Below are positions 53,978 through 63,487 of a stretch of 64,000 bases of DNA, in pieces. The notes under the pieces are model-generated. The model was not told the DNA's origin, searched no databases, and saw only the letters and a program-made list of their open reading frames with translations. Both the position numbers and the translations under genes were made by a program. The stretch is from the NCBI GenBank assembly GCA_037447215.1, contig JBBIHB010000010.1:1-64000 (forward strand), written 5' to 3'. This stretch comes from UBA1413 sp037447215. Lineage in GTDB: Bacteria; Bacteroidota; Bacteroidia; Bacteroidales; Prolixibacteraceae. Numbering within the stretch: position 1 is the stretch's first letter; each line of letters begins with the position of its first letter.

Positions 53978-55006
53978 CTATTTTGCAGCCCAATTGCTTT
54001 TTATCCCATTTTTTTTTCTGAAATGCTCAATGAAAAAATTATGATCGTTTCGTTTAGTGAAAATCTGAGATACCGTATCAGGTTCAAAATCCCTGACATC
54101 GGCAAATAAATGCGGCAGCCTGTATGTAGAAGCATCGGTATAAAGTCCGTATTCCTTTAATTTAATTTTGTTCAGTTGATCAAGTATCCAATTGTAAACA
54201 AATGTGGGATCATAAATCCAGAAAGGTACAAAATCGATGTTGGGTTTACCTGTGCCCGTATCCCAATAATTGGCCCGGCTGATATTTTTCAGAGTGACCA
54301 TGTTTGATGGGTTAAGCTTCCCGCCGATAAGGCTCATGGGAATGTTAATATCCACTTTCCAGTATTCCTCCTTTTTATCGGATAAACCGGCCAGTTCGAG
54401 CATGGCTACTGCAAAAGCGGAACAACCGGCACCTTCATCTTCAAACAAAGGCCAGAATGCACCGCCATAATGAATATTTTGCCGGTGACCCGTTTCTTTG
54501 GCAGTACTGAATTTCTCAATAAAATCGAGTATCCGGATTGCCGAACATTCGCTCAGTCGATAAGTAATGGCTGCCAGCCTATTTCTTTTTGAATATTTTC
54601 TTATAATTTGCTCCAGTTTTTCATTGGTTTCCATTTTTCCATCAAGACCAATACCTAAAATACCTAATCCTATTTTTTCGTTTAATACCAATTGCTGTTG
54701 TTGCTTTCTCGAGGCTGAAGCCATACCCTTATAAACCGGTAAAGGCCATAATGGTGTTGTTAATTTGATAAACATGTGGCCAAGTGGATAGTCGCCTCCC
54801 TGAATAAAATTGGCGATAAATCCCTTTTTATAGGAATTGAGGAGGGAGTTTGGGGAACTCCAATCAAATTCAACCGGGGCGGGAATGGTATAGATAGTCA
54901 GTTCGTGGAACGGGAACGGACTTTTTTCCTGAGCGTTAGCGGTACTCTGTACCTGAAATATCAGAACAGAAAATAAAACGAATATTTTGCTTCTGTATTT
55001 TCGCAT
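53978..55006 (-). CDS. Secreted protein of unknown function, possible thiol-hydrolase fold
   Basis: About 342 residues from the Met of MRKYRSKIFVLFSVLIF, a signal peptide cut near NAQEK. GGDYPLGHMFIKLTTP carries a His, followed further on by HYGGAFWPLFEDEGAGCSAFAVAMLELAGL with a Cys at the head of a helix. A His-before-Cys order resembles circularly permuted papain-like enzymes, but no family could be assigned and the third residue is unclear. Transcribed opposite to the glycyl radical genes; upstream neighbour on the same strand is the DUF4395 gene. Confidence 0.55.
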   Translation of the reverse strand: MRKYRSKIFVLFSVLIFQVQSTANAQEKSPFPFHELTIYTIPAPVEFDWSSPNSLLNSYKKGFIANFIQGGDYPLGHMFIKLTTPLWPLPVYKGMASASRKQQQQLVLNEKIGLGILGIGLDGKMETNEKLEQIIRKYSKRNRLAAITYRLSECSAIRILDFIEKFSTAKETGHRQNIHYGGAFWPLFEDEGAGCSAFAVAMLELAGLSDKKEEYWKVDINIPMSLIGGKLNPSNMVTLKNISRANYWDTGTGKPNIDFVPFWIYDPTFVYNWILDQLNKIKLKEYGLYTDASTYRLPHLFADVRDFEPDTVSQIFTKRNDHNFFIEHFRKKNGIKSNWAAK

Positions 55007-55112
55007 TGTTTCCTCAATTGAATTATTTAGCAAAATATACAACCATTTGATGGAACCTGAAATACAATATAATCAGATAACAATGAAATTACCAAAACAA
55101 TAATACGATTTC

Positions 55113-55610
55113 CTATTTACTGCCCAGATATGGAAATACCAAATAAGTATAAATAAAACAACCGGCGCAGAATCCAATGGACAATTCGAGGAAAGCAAAC
55201 AGGGTAAGTATTCCAGCAACTACAACCGATGCAATAAAAAACCCCGAAAGATAAAGTACCAGTATGGTTGAGCTCATTAGAAACCCAAGCCGTGCTGCAA
55301 ATATTTTAGGAGCTTTGTCGATGGATTTAATTTCAAGCCGAAGCCATGATACCAACCGATCGCTGATGTAACTGACAGGAGATATTGGTATCGATGTAAA
55401 TGCCCTGATGAAAAAATCGGCAACCAAAAATAATAGAAGAAAAGTTGAATTCATCACGATAGAAACTGAAACAAGTATTATAGTAATGAGTGCGTTGCAA
55501 CGAACCACCCGCTCATTTACTCTTTCGTCGGAAACCGGACAGATTAATTCTTTTGCTGTCACTTTACTTGATTTTGATTGTAACAATACGAAATTAATAC
55601 TAAAAGGCAA
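55113..55610 (-). CDS. DUF4395 membrane protein
   Basis: 165 residues with four hydrophobic helices. The DUF4395 text is recognisable: ICPVSDERVNERVVRCNA at the N-terminal side, DKAPKIFAARLGFLMSS in the middle, and ELSIGFCAGCFIYTYL with a CxxC at the C-terminal end. DUF4395 proteins are often near thioredoxin-type or sulfur enzymes, suggesting thiol or redox chemistry at the membrane; no such gene is adjacent here. Function unknown. Confidence 0.82.
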   Translation of the reverse strand: MPFSINFVLLQSKSSKVTAKELICPVSDERVNERVVRCNALITIILVSVSIVMNSTFLLLFLVADFFIRAFTSIPISPVSYISDRLVSWLRLEIKSIDKAPKIFAARLGFLMSSTILVLYLSGFFIASVVVAGILTLFAFLELSIGFCAGCFIYTYLVFPYLGSK

Positions 55611-55899
55611 TTAAGTCTGTTATAAAAACAACAGATTATAATAGAGGTTCATTTTTCTTAAAATCAATTTATTTTCGTTCATCCCCAATATGCATTATAA
55701 TAAATTTATAACTTGCACAAAAAAATTTGAATGAAATTTCATCCTACCTATCATCTGATGCTTTACCATAAATTTGGTAAAGGTTTATATGAATGCTGGA
55801 TTTTATAACTTCCTTCCCATTCCTGTTAATGCGACTTTTTTACTTTTTAAAAATTATTTCGGGGTTTCATTCTTAAATTTTTAACTTGTTTTTTTCGGA

Positions 55900-56697
55900 A
55901 TGGAAGGTACTATCTTCAATATCAAACGGTTTGCTGTACACGACGGGCCAGGAATTAGGACTACGGTGTTCCTGAAAGGTTGTCCTTTGTATTGCCGATG
56001 GTGCCACAATCCCGAAAGCAGGGATGAGGCCATTCAGGTTGTTAAGAAACAAAAGGTTCTCGATGGCAGGACATTTTGGCAATCGGAAGAAGTTGGAAAA
56101 AGGATTTCGGTAGAAACCCTGATGTATGAAATTGAAAAAGAACGATTAGTAATGGAAGAGAGTGGAGGGGGCGTTACTTTTTCGGGCGGTGAACCACTTT
56201 TCCAACCTGAATTTCTTATATTGGCATTACAGGCATGTAAAACTGGCGGCCTTCATACTGCAGTTGACACATCGGGGTATGCCGAAGCATCCGTTTTTGA
56301 ACATATATTGCCTTTTACCGATCTTTTCCTGTATGACCTGAAAATAATGGATGAGCAGCTTCACCAGGCATATACGGGTGTGGGTAACCGGCAGATTCAC
56401 CGGAACCTCGGATGGCTGGCAGGTAAAAATGCCAATATTATAATCAGAATCCCTCTGTTGAACGGAATAACAGCCACTCATGAAAATATCATCCAGATTG
56501 CCGACTTTGTATCATTGATGAAACAACAGATAAACCAGATTGATCTGTTGCCTTTCCACCGCATTGGAGTCGGAAAATACCGAAGGTTTGGAATTCCCTA
56601 TGAATTCGGTAACTCGAACTATACTCCTGATAAAGAGCAGTTGAAAACAATATCAGGAATTTTTGTAGAGAGAGGATTCATTGTACGCACCACTTAA
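55900..56697 (+). CDS. Glycyl radical enzyme activating enzyme (radical SAM)
   Basis: 265 residues. The radical SAM cluster CPLYCRWC (GCPLYCRWCHNPES) binds the iron-sulfur centre, preceded by FAVHDGPGIRTTVFLKG, the activase signature. SGGGVTFSGGEPLFQ is the SAM-binding GGE motif. It generates the glycyl radical on the enzyme encoded 66 bases downstream. Unlike many dehydratase activases, it has no Cys-rich ferredoxin-like insertion after the first cluster; that region (residues about 45-75) is short and has no Cys. Works only without oxygen. Confidence 0.92.
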   Translation: MEGTIFNIKRFAVHDGPGIRTTVFLKGCPLYCRWCHNPESRDEAIQVVKKQKVLDGRTFWQSEEVGKRISVETLMYEIEKERLVMEESGGGVTFSGGEPLFQPEFLILALQACKTGGLHTAVDTSGYAEASVFEHILPFTDLFLYDLKIMDEQLHQAYTGVGNRQIHRNLGWLAGKNANIIIRIPLLNGITATHENIIQIADFVSLMKQQINQIDLLPFHRIGVGKYRRFGIPYEFGNSNYTPDKEQLKTISGIFVERGFIVRTT

Positions 56698-56763
56698 ATT
56701 CAATAATTAAAATAAAAAATCGTCCAAAAGCTGACGGATCATAAATTAATAATTACAACCAAA

Positions 56764-59127
56764 ATGACGCCACGTATTCAAAAACTCAGGGAAGAAAGCC
56801 TTCGGGCCGTTTACAAGATATCGGCCGAAAGGGCATTGTTGGTAACACAGTTTTACCGCGACCACCTTGCATTTGGCGATTCGGTTCCGGTTCAGCGTGC
56901 AAAAGCATTCAACCACATCCTGGAGAACAAACACATTTGTATTAACCCGGGTGAATTGATTGTAGGTGAACGAGGGCCAGCTCCCAAAGCTACTCCCACA
57001 TATCCTGAGATAACGGTCCATTCGCTGCAGGACCTCGATATCCTGAATTCGAGAAAGAAAGTTTGGTTCAGGGTCGATGAAGCAACCCGGGAAGCATACC
57101 AAAACGTAATTATTCCATTCTGGCAACGCCGTTCCAACCGTGACCGTATTATGCAGTCTATGTCTCCCAAATGGCACCTTGCCTATGATTCAGGTATTTT
57201 TACCGAATTCATGGAGCAACGGGCGCCCGGACATACAGTTGCCGGTAACAAAATTTACAAAAAAGGGATGACCGAAATAATTACTGAAATTGACTGTGAA
57301 ATTTCCCGGCTCGATTTTCTGAACGATATTCATGCTTTTAAAAAAAATGAAGAGTTGAAAGCGATGCGCATATCTGCTGAAGCTATAATTCTTTATGCAA
57401 ACCGCCATGCAGCAAAACTGAAAGAACTTGCCAAAGCCGAAGAAAACCCCGAAACAAAAAAAGAATTGTTGTCGTTGGCTCAAATTTGCATGAAAGTTCC
57501 GGCACATGCACCTGAAACGTTCCATGAAGCTTTGCAGTATTATTGGTTTATCCATGTAGGGGTGATCACTGAATTGAATCCCTGGGACAGTTTCAACCCT
57601 GGCCGGCTCGACCAGCATCTTTATCCATTTTACAAGAAGGAAAGCAACGAAGGAACCCTTACAAAAGAGAAAGCCATTGAACTATTGCAATCGTTCTGGA
57701 TTAAATTCAATAATCATCCTGCGCCTCCAAAAGTAGGGGTTACAGCACAGGAAAGCAACACCTACACCGATTTTGCCCTGATCAACTTTGGGGGAGTAAA
57801 AGAAGATGGTTCGGATGCAGTAAATGAATTAACCTACATCCTCCTCGATGTTATTGAAGAAATGCGTTTGCTCCAGCCAAGTTCCATGATACAGTTAAGC
57901 CGGAAAAATCCCGATTTGCTTATCGATAGGGCGGTAAGGATTGTGAAAACCGGATTTGGCCAACCCTCCATATTCAACACCGACGCCATTATTCAGGAAC
58001 TGACCTGCCAGGGTAAAGATATTGCCGATGCCCGGAACGGCGGAGCCAGTGGATGTGTGGAAAGCGGTGCATTTGGAACTGAAAGTTACATTCTTACCGG
58101 CTATTTCAATCTTCCCAAAATTCTCGAGATAACCCTTCATAACGGTTACGATCCACGCACCGGCAAACTAATTGGGTTAAAAACTGGCAATCCAGCATCA
58201 ATTTCAACCTATAATGAACTGGTTCTGGCATTTACAAAGCAGGTTCAACATTTTGCAGAAATTAAAATATGGGGCAGCCATCTGATTGAGAGTATTTTCA
58301 TGGAACACATGCCTACACCTTTTCTTTCGCTGGTTATCGACGATTGTGTGGCAAACGGAACCGATTACCTGTGCGGGGGAGCACGTTACAACACCAACTA
58401 TCTACAGGGAGTCGGAATAGGTACAGTAACCGATAGCCTTACTGCGCTCAAAACACATGTATTTGAAAACAAAACCATTTCACTGCCCGAATTTCTAACA
58501 GCACTTGACCGTGATTTTGAAGGATATGAAGATCTTCGTTATAACCTGATTTATAATACTCCGAAATACGGGAACGATGACAACAGAGCTGATGATGAAC
58601 TACGCACTGTCTTCAGTATTTATTATAATGCAGTAACCGGGCGTCACTCTCCACGGGGTGCAACCTGGCAGATCAATTTGTTACCTACCACATGCCATAT
58701 TTATTTCGGGAGTGTAATGCAAGCCAGTCCCGATGGCCGGAAAGCCGGACTACCGGTTTCGGAAGGAATATCGCCGGTACAGGGAGCCGATGTAATGGGC
58801 CCGACAGCAGTCATCAAATCGGCTGCAAAAATCGACCATCTCCGCACAGGGGGAACATTGCTTAACCAGAAATTTTCTCCTGCTTTTTTCCGGACCGATG
58901 ATGATATGCGGAAAATTTCCCAGCTGGTCAGGAGTTATTTCAGGATGGACGGCCATCATATCCAGTTCAATGTAGTAAATGCCGATACCTTACGTGAGGC
59001 TCAGAAACATCCCGAAAAATACCGTGACCTGATTGTACGCGTTGCCGGTTACAGCGATTACTTCAATGACCTTGGCGAAGACCTGCAGGAAGAAATCATC
59101 CGGCGAACAGAATACGATTCAATGTAA
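56764..59127 (+). CDS. Glycyl radical enzyme, trans-4-hydroxyproline dehydratase-like (HypD)
   Basis: 787 residues. The C-terminal glycyl radical loop VRVAGYSDYFNDLGEDLQ gives Gly762; the thiyl Cys431 and Glu433 lie in GCVES, so this is a dehydratase-type enzyme and not pyruvate formate-lyase (two adjacent Cys). His157, Asp275, Phe337, Cys431, Glu433 and Gly762 are each offset by exactly 3 from the HypD residues I remember from Clostridioides difficile (160, 278, 340, 434, 436, 765). This supports dehydration of trans-4-hydroxy-L-proline to pyrroline-5-carboxylate. No P5C reductase gene lies nearby. An alternative is a related GRE with another substrate. Confidence 0.8.
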   Translation: MTPRIQKLREESLRAVYKISAERALLVTQFYRDHLAFGDSVPVQRAKAFNHILENKHICINPGELIVGERGPAPKATPTYPEITVHSLQDLDILNSRKKVWFRVDEATREAYQNVIIPFWQRRSNRDRIMQSMSPKWHLAYDSGIFTEFMEQRAPGHTVAGNKIYKKGMTEIITEIDCEISRLDFLNDIHAFKKNEELKAMRISAEAIILYANRHAAKLKELAKAEENPETKKELLSLAQICMKVPAHAPETFHEALQYYWFIHVGVITELNPWDSFNPGRLDQHLYPFYKKESNEGTLTKEKAIELLQSFWIKFNNHPAPPKVGVTAQESNTYTDFALINFGGVKEDGSDAVNELTYILLDVIEEMRLLQPSSMIQLSRKNPDLLIDRAVRIVKTGFGQPSIFNTDAIIQELTCQGKDIADARNGGASGCVESGAFGTESYILTGYFNLPKILEITLHNGYDPRTGKLIGLKTGNPASISTYNELVLAFTKQVQHFAEIKIWGSHLIESIFMEHMPTPFLSLVIDDCVANGTDYLCGGARYNTNYLQGVGIGTVTDSLTALKTHVFENKTISLPEFLTALDRDFEGYEDLRYNLIYNTPKYGNDDNRADDELRTVFSIYYNAVTGRHSPRGATWQINLLPTTCHIYFGSVMQASPDGRKAGLPVSEGISPVQGADVMGPTAVIKSAAKIDHLRTGGTLLNQKFSPAFFRTDDDMRKISQLVRSYFRMDGHHIQFNVVNADTLREAQKHPEKYRDLIVRVAGYSDYFNDLGEDLQEEIIRRTEYDSM

Positions 59128-59223
59128 TTGGCTGTTTGAAGTAAATTATGCATCCCGTAAAATTGCCGGGCACGGTTAAAAGTATATTTTTACACGTTTT
59201 TTATTGATAACACTTTATAAACA

Positions 59224-59751
59224 ATGTACATTCTCATTGCTGCAAGTAATATGGCAACCGTTGAGGTAAAAGGTCCCGACGGGATTGTATTTTTAATCTC
59301 CTTTGCCATATTGTTCATTATTCCAGCTATTTACTTTATTTTCAGATATTTTCGGAAAAACAGAAATCAATATACGGCTACCTCCCCGATTTTCAGCAGG
59401 AAAAAAATTGCCATCGAACTCGAAAAAGACCGCAAGTATTACCCTGATTTTGTAAAAATCAGCATAAAAAATACCGGGAAGAAAGATATTGACCTGGATC
59501 AACCCCTCCTGATTTTCAGAAATTTTTGGACAAAACGCAAATTTAAACTGAAAGGTACAAACCGGTATAATTTTTATCCATTGTTGCTCGAACCAGGTAA
59601 GACCCATGACCTGACCATTGACCTGAATCATTTTTACCGGCACGACAAACGGTTGAAACGTTATCCGCAAATTACGGTCATTGTTGCCGATGTCAATGGT
59701 AAAAAATATCCATCCCGGAGTATTATGCTCCGAAAAACCTTATTTCGCTGA
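59224..59751 (+). CDS. Hypothetical membrane-anchored protein
   Basis: 175 residues. One transmembrane helix (about 21-43, IVFLISFAILFIIPAIYFIFRYF) after a short N-terminus; the C-terminal 110 residues are basic and beta-rich (IAIELEKDRKYYPDFVKISIKNTGKKDIDLDQPLLIFRNFW, LLLEPGKTHDLTIDLNHFY), like a small Ig-type domain. I recognise no family. It ends 2 bases before the pullulanase, implying cotranscription. Confidence 0.7.
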   Translation: MYILIAASNMATVEVKGPDGIVFLISFAILFIIPAIYFIFRYFRKNRNQYTATSPIFSRKKIAIELEKDRKYYPDFVKISIKNTGKKDIDLDQPLLIFRNFWTKRKFKLKGTNRYNFYPLLLEPGKTHDLTIDLNHFYRHDKRLKRYPQITVIVADVNGKKYPSRSIMLRKTLFR

Positions 59752-59753
59752 TT

Positions 59754-61691
59754 ATGCGGAGTTGGCATTTCAACCATATCGATTTTTCGACTTATCCGCA
59801 TTACGGTAGCAACGACCTTGGCGTTCACTGGTCAAAAATCGGGACATTTTTCAGGATCTGGGCACCCACAGCCATCGAAGTTGAACTGCGGCTCTACAGT
59901 AATGGCGAAAATAGCGAACCTCTGAAAATCATTTCATTACAAAAAGATAAAAAAGGAACCTGGATACACACTGAACCCGGCAATCTTGAAAACCTCTTTT
60001 ATACGTTCAGGGTAAATGACGGTGAATGGCTTCACGAAGTCCCCGATCCTTATGCAAAGGCAACAGGGGTAAACGGTAACCGTGGGATGATCATCGATCT
60101 GTCGAAAACTTGTCCTAAAGGCTGGGGAAAAGATAAAGGACCAGAATTGAAAAACTTCACCGACTGTATTATTTATGAGCTTCATATCCGTGATTTTTCG
60201 ATTGCTGAAAGTTCAGGAATGAAAAATAAAGGAAAATTTCTGGCATTTACCGAAAAGAATACCCGGTCGCCCCTTGGTGAAAAAACCGGAATAGAACACC
60301 TGAAAGAACTTGGGATCACCCATATACACCTTTTACCTGTTTCCGATTTCCAATCGGTTGATGAGGAAAAACCTCAAAAAAAATATAACTGGGGATACGA
60401 TCCCCAAAATTTCAATGTCCCTGAAGGTTCGTATTCGACCAATCCTTACGACGGAGCAGTGAGGATTAAAGAGTTCAAAAAAATGGTAATGAGTCTTCAT
60501 AAGCAGGGAATCGGCGTTATTATGGATGTGGTTTATAATCATACCTGGCTGACAAAAGGGTCGGTTTTCAATCAAACTGTTCCAGGATATTTTTACAGGC
60601 AAACCCATGATGGTTCGTTTTCCAATGCTTCGGGTTGCGGCAATGAAATTGCGTCGGAAAGAAGTATGGTCAGGAAATATATCATCGATTCGCTGAAGTA
60701 TTGGATAAACGAATACCATATTGATGGGTTTCGTTTTGATCTGATGGGGATTTTCGACCTTGAAACCATGAAAACAATCCGCAAGGAAATTGATATAATA
60801 AACCCGTTCATATTGCTTTACGGCGAAGGCTGGGCTGCCGACTGGAGTCCGATGCCCGAAGAAAACAGGGCTGTTAAAAGAAATGTTAAACATCTTCAAC
60901 GCATTGCTGCCTTTAACGATGACATACGCGATGCCCTGAAAGGAAACCATGCCCAGAAAACCACCCGGGGTTTTGTAAATGGGCTTGGATTGCGCGAAGA
61001 AGCTGTCAAATTCGGCGTTGTTGCTGCTACCTGGCACACTCAGATTGTGTATAGTTATGTGGAATCATCGCACGAACCCTGGGCTGTGGAGCCTGACCAA
61101 TGTATCAACTATGTTTCGTGCCACGATAATTTCACGCTTTTCGACAAGCTCAATATGAGCGTGCCGAAAGCTAGCCCCGAACAGTTGAAACGAATGGTAA
61201 AACTTGCCGGGGCAATCATCCTCACTTCGCAGGGAATCCCTTTTATTCATGCAGGTGAAGAACTCTGCCGAACCAAAAACGGCAACGGAAATTCTTACAA
61301 CGCACCCGATTCAGTGAACCAGATTGACTGGATCAGAAAATCGGTGTATAAAGATGTATCGGATTATTACTGCAAACTGGTTTCCCTGAGAAAAAACCAT
61401 CCGGTTTTCCGATTGCCAACATCAGAAAAAATCAGGCAAAACCTCAACTTTTGCATCCAATACCAGGTTGGTGTGGTTTCGTATTGCATCAAAGGTGAAT
61501 CAACAGGCGATATCTGGGATTTGGTTATTGTTGTATTCAATGCTAACCGTGAACCGGTAACCGTACCTATTCCCGATGGGGAATACAGGATAATAGCATC
61601 CGGTGATGAAATTGATGAAAACGGTCTGGGAAAGATTAACGGCGAAAAAACTACGGTCGAACCATTGTCAATGCTGATGCTTGCCCGGTAA
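59754..61691 (+). CDS. pulA: Type I pullulanase (GH13)
   Basis: 645 residues, no signal peptide, so probably cytoplasmic. An N-terminal CBM48-like module (about 20-110; LGVHWSKIGTFFRIWAPTAIEVELRLY) precedes the GH13 barrel. The type I pullulanase signature YNWGYDP lies at about 213; catalytic Asp329 (GFRFDLMG), Glu358 (YGEGW) and Asp458 (SCHDNFTLFD) are present. Hydrolyses alpha-1,6 branches in glycogen or pullulan. Placed with an unknown membrane protein and downstream of the glycyl radical genes, without other glycogen genes nearby. Confidence 0.94.
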   Translation: MRSWHFNHIDFSTYPHYGSNDLGVHWSKIGTFFRIWAPTAIEVELRLYSNGENSEPLKIISLQKDKKGTWIHTEPGNLENLFYTFRVNDGEWLHEVPDPYAKATGVNGNRGMIIDLSKTCPKGWGKDKGPELKNFTDCIIYELHIRDFSIAESSGMKNKGKFLAFTEKNTRSPLGEKTGIEHLKELGITHIHLLPVSDFQSVDEEKPQKKYNWGYDPQNFNVPEGSYSTNPYDGAVRIKEFKKMVMSLHKQGIGVIMDVVYNHTWLTKGSVFNQTVPGYFYRQTHDGSFSNASGCGNEIASERSMVRKYIIDSLKYWINEYHIDGFRFDLMGIFDLETMKTIRKEIDIINPFILLYGEGWAADWSPMPEENRAVKRNVKHLQRIAAFNDDIRDALKGNHAQKTTRGFVNGLGLREEAVKFGVVAATWHTQIVYSYVESSHEPWAVEPDQCINYVSCHDNFTLFDKLNMSVPKASPEQLKRMVKLAGAIILTSQGIPFIHAGEELCRTKNGNGNSYNAPDSVNQIDWIRKSVYKDVSDYYCKLVSLRKNHPVFRLPTSEKIRQNLNFCIQYQVGVVSYCIKGESTGDIWDLVIVVFNANREPVTVPIPDGEYRIIASGDEIDENGLGKINGEKTTVEPLSMLMLAR

Positions 61692-62912
61692 TCAGAACGC
61701 TGCCAGGAGCAAATCGATATCCTTTACAGGTAGATTAAACCTGAATCCCATATCACGATTGGTCAGAATACCATGATACAGATAAATACCTTTCCGGAAT
61801 CCCCTTGAGGTTTTAATATAGTTATCGATACCACCGCTTTCACCAATTGCCAGCAAGGTTGGAATCAGGATGTTACTCATCGAAATGGATGCTGTCCGGG
61901 CTACCAGCGAAGGAATATTGGGAACGCAATAATGAATTATTCCATGCTTCCTGAACACCGGGTCTTTCAGGCTGGTAAGTTGCGAAGTTTCAAAACAGCC
62001 TCCCTGGCTTACATTCAGGTCGATAATGACTGCCCCTTCCTTCATTTGTTGAACCAATTCTTCTGACACTTTAAATTCGGGGGTTGAGTTGAAGGGCATA
62101 GCTCCAATAACGGCATCGGCCGACACTAGCGCCTTCCGCAGTACTTTTGGGTAAAGGACCGAAGTAAATATCCGCTGTCCTACCCTTTCTTCAAGTCTGA
62201 TCAGGTCTTCGACCGAAATATCGAATACTTTAACAACAATACCCAGGCTCATGGCAGCACGAGCAGCATATTCGGCTGCAGTTCCCGACCCGATAATCAC
62301 AAGTTCAGCAGGGGTAATACCAGTTACATCGCCAAACAAAACCCCTTTGCCTCCCCTGGAAGTACTCAGGTATTCACTGGCAATGGTAATGGCCGCAATC
62401 CCCGAAATCTGGCTGGCCTGGTGCACAAAAGGAAGGTAACCATTATCGTTTTCGAGGTATTCGTAAGCCAGACAGGTTACTTTTTTCTGAATAAGCTTTT
62501 CGATTGTCTCCGCACTGTGCGATTCAATCTGCATATTGGAAATGATTGCCTGGTTGCCCCGTAACAAATCTATCTCATTTGATTCGAATGGGGCTACACG
62601 TAAAATAATATCGCTCCTGAAAAGTTCTTCTTTCGATTCAACCACAACTGCTCCCGAATCGCTGTATTCCTGGTCGGAATAGTTTGCCAACCGGCCTGCT
62701 CCGCGTTCAATGAAGATTTCGTGCCCATTTGAAACCAGCAGGTCAACTGCTTGCGGTGTAAGCGGTACACGGTATTCAACTTTTGAAAGGTCGGAAGGGA
62801 TGCCAATAGTAATTTTTTTCTGCTTGTGCTGAATTTCGAGCATTTCCTCTTTCGGGAGCAACATGGTTTTCGAAACCGGGAGACCCGACCTGGTTTTTTC
62901 AGTGGTGGTCAT
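61692..62912 (-). CDS. ald: Alanine dehydrogenase-like (AlaDH/PNT family)
   Basis: 406 residues, about 35 longer at the N-terminus than classical alanine dehydrogenase, with KTMLLPKEEMLE, a Bacteroidota-type extension. Motifs: VEYRVPLTPQAVDLLVSNGHEIFIERGAG, Rossmann loop LVIIGSGTAAEYAARAAMSLG, and DLNVSQGGCFETS. The HLAA segment bearing the catalytic His of classical enzymes is not recognisable (IISNMQIESHSAET here), so activity as alanine dehydrogenase rests on family similarity. Begins 57 bases behind tsaE on the same strand. Confidence 0.78.
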   Translation of the reverse strand: MTTTEKTRSGLPVSKTMLLPKEEMLEIQHKQKKITIGIPSDLSKVEYRVPLTPQAVDLLVSNGHEIFIERGAGRLANYSDQEYSDSGAVVVESKEELFRSDIILRVAPFESNEIDLLRGNQAIISNMQIESHSAETIEKLIQKKVTCLAYEYLENDNGYLPFVHQASQISGIAAITIASEYLSTSRGGKGVLFGDVTGITPAELVIIGSGTAAEYAARAAMSLGIVVKVFDISVEDLIRLEERVGQRIFTSVLYPKVLRKALVSADAVIGAMPFNSTPEFKVSEELVQQMKEGAVIIDLNVSQGGCFETSQLTSLKDPVFRKHGIIHYCVPNIPSLVARTASISMSNILIPTLLAIGESGGIDNYIKTSRGFRKGIYLYHGILTNRDMGFRFNLPVKDIDLLLAAF

Positions 62913-62968
62913 TTTCTGTTCGATTTTGATGGCTGAAAGGTAGTTCCATTTGGTGAATTTTCAAAATA

Positions 62969-63394
62969 TCAGCGAATATTACGGGCAGTTATGTGCCGTT
63001 CATGGTTTTCGTCAACTTCGATGGTCACTTCAACATATTCCTGAGGCAGAAGGGTATCAATTTTTTCGGGCCATTCTATCAGGCAATAATTGCCGCTGTA
63101 GAAATAATCCTCATAACCCAGGTCAAAAGCCTCTTCAATATTTTTAATACGATAAAAATCAAAATGGTAAATCAACCCAAATCCGGATGAGGAATATTCG
63201 TTTACTATAGCAAACGAAGGACTCGTTACGGTGTCGGTTGAATGAAGAGCCCGGCATATGGCTTGAATGAAAGTTGTTTTGCCTGCACCCATTTTTCCGT
63301 AAAATGCATATATCCGGTTGTGGGGATATGCCTTAATCAACTCACTGGCCGCACTTTCAAGTTCATTGATTGTCAAATTATGCCTTAAGTACAT
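62969..63394 (-). CDS. tsaE: tRNA threonylcarbamoyladenosine synthesis ATPase TsaE
   Basis: 141 residues. The P-loop reads FYGKMGAGKTTFIQAI, followed by SPSFAIVNEY and LIYHFDFYRI, typical of TsaE/YjeE. Works with TsaB and TsaD to modify adenosine 37 in tRNA. Length is typical. The neighbouring alanine dehydrogenase gene lies downstream, an arrangement frequent in Bacteroidota, often with porX also adjacent; here porX is 45 kb away. Confidence 0.93.
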   Translation of the reverse strand: MYLRHNLTINELESAASELIKAYPHNRIYAFYGKMGAGKTTFIQAICRALHSTDTVTSPSFAIVNEYSSSGFGLIYHFDFYRIKNIEEAFDLGYEDYFYSGNYCLIEWPEKIDTLLPQEYVEVTIEVDENHERHITARNIR

Positions 63395-63452
63395 TATATG
63401 ATTTGTTTATGCAATATTAACACCCTGTTTCTGAAATCCAAAAATATATTTT

Positions 63453-63460
63453 TACCTTTG
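63453..63460 (+). promoter_or_regulatory. Putative -7 element for gcvH
   Basis: TACCTTTG matches TAnnTTTG, 27 bases before the gcvH ATG. Upstream -33 is weak. Confidence 0.45.
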
Positions 63461-63487
63461 TCTCAGATAATAAAAAACCGCACAATT

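Noticed and set aside
55611..55899. Small gene or structured RNA upstream of the activase
   Set aside because: Only a 6-base inverted repeat (TCTGTT/AACAGA) was seen; A/T-rich otherwise and no convincing ORF.
56764..59127. Pyruvate formate-lyase
   Set aside because: The active site has a single Cys in GCVES, not the Cys-Cys pair of PFL, and residues fit a dehydratase.
60333..61037. Open frame of 234 codons opposite pullulanase
   Set aside because: Overlaps the catalytic domain of a well-supported gene; no own motifs.
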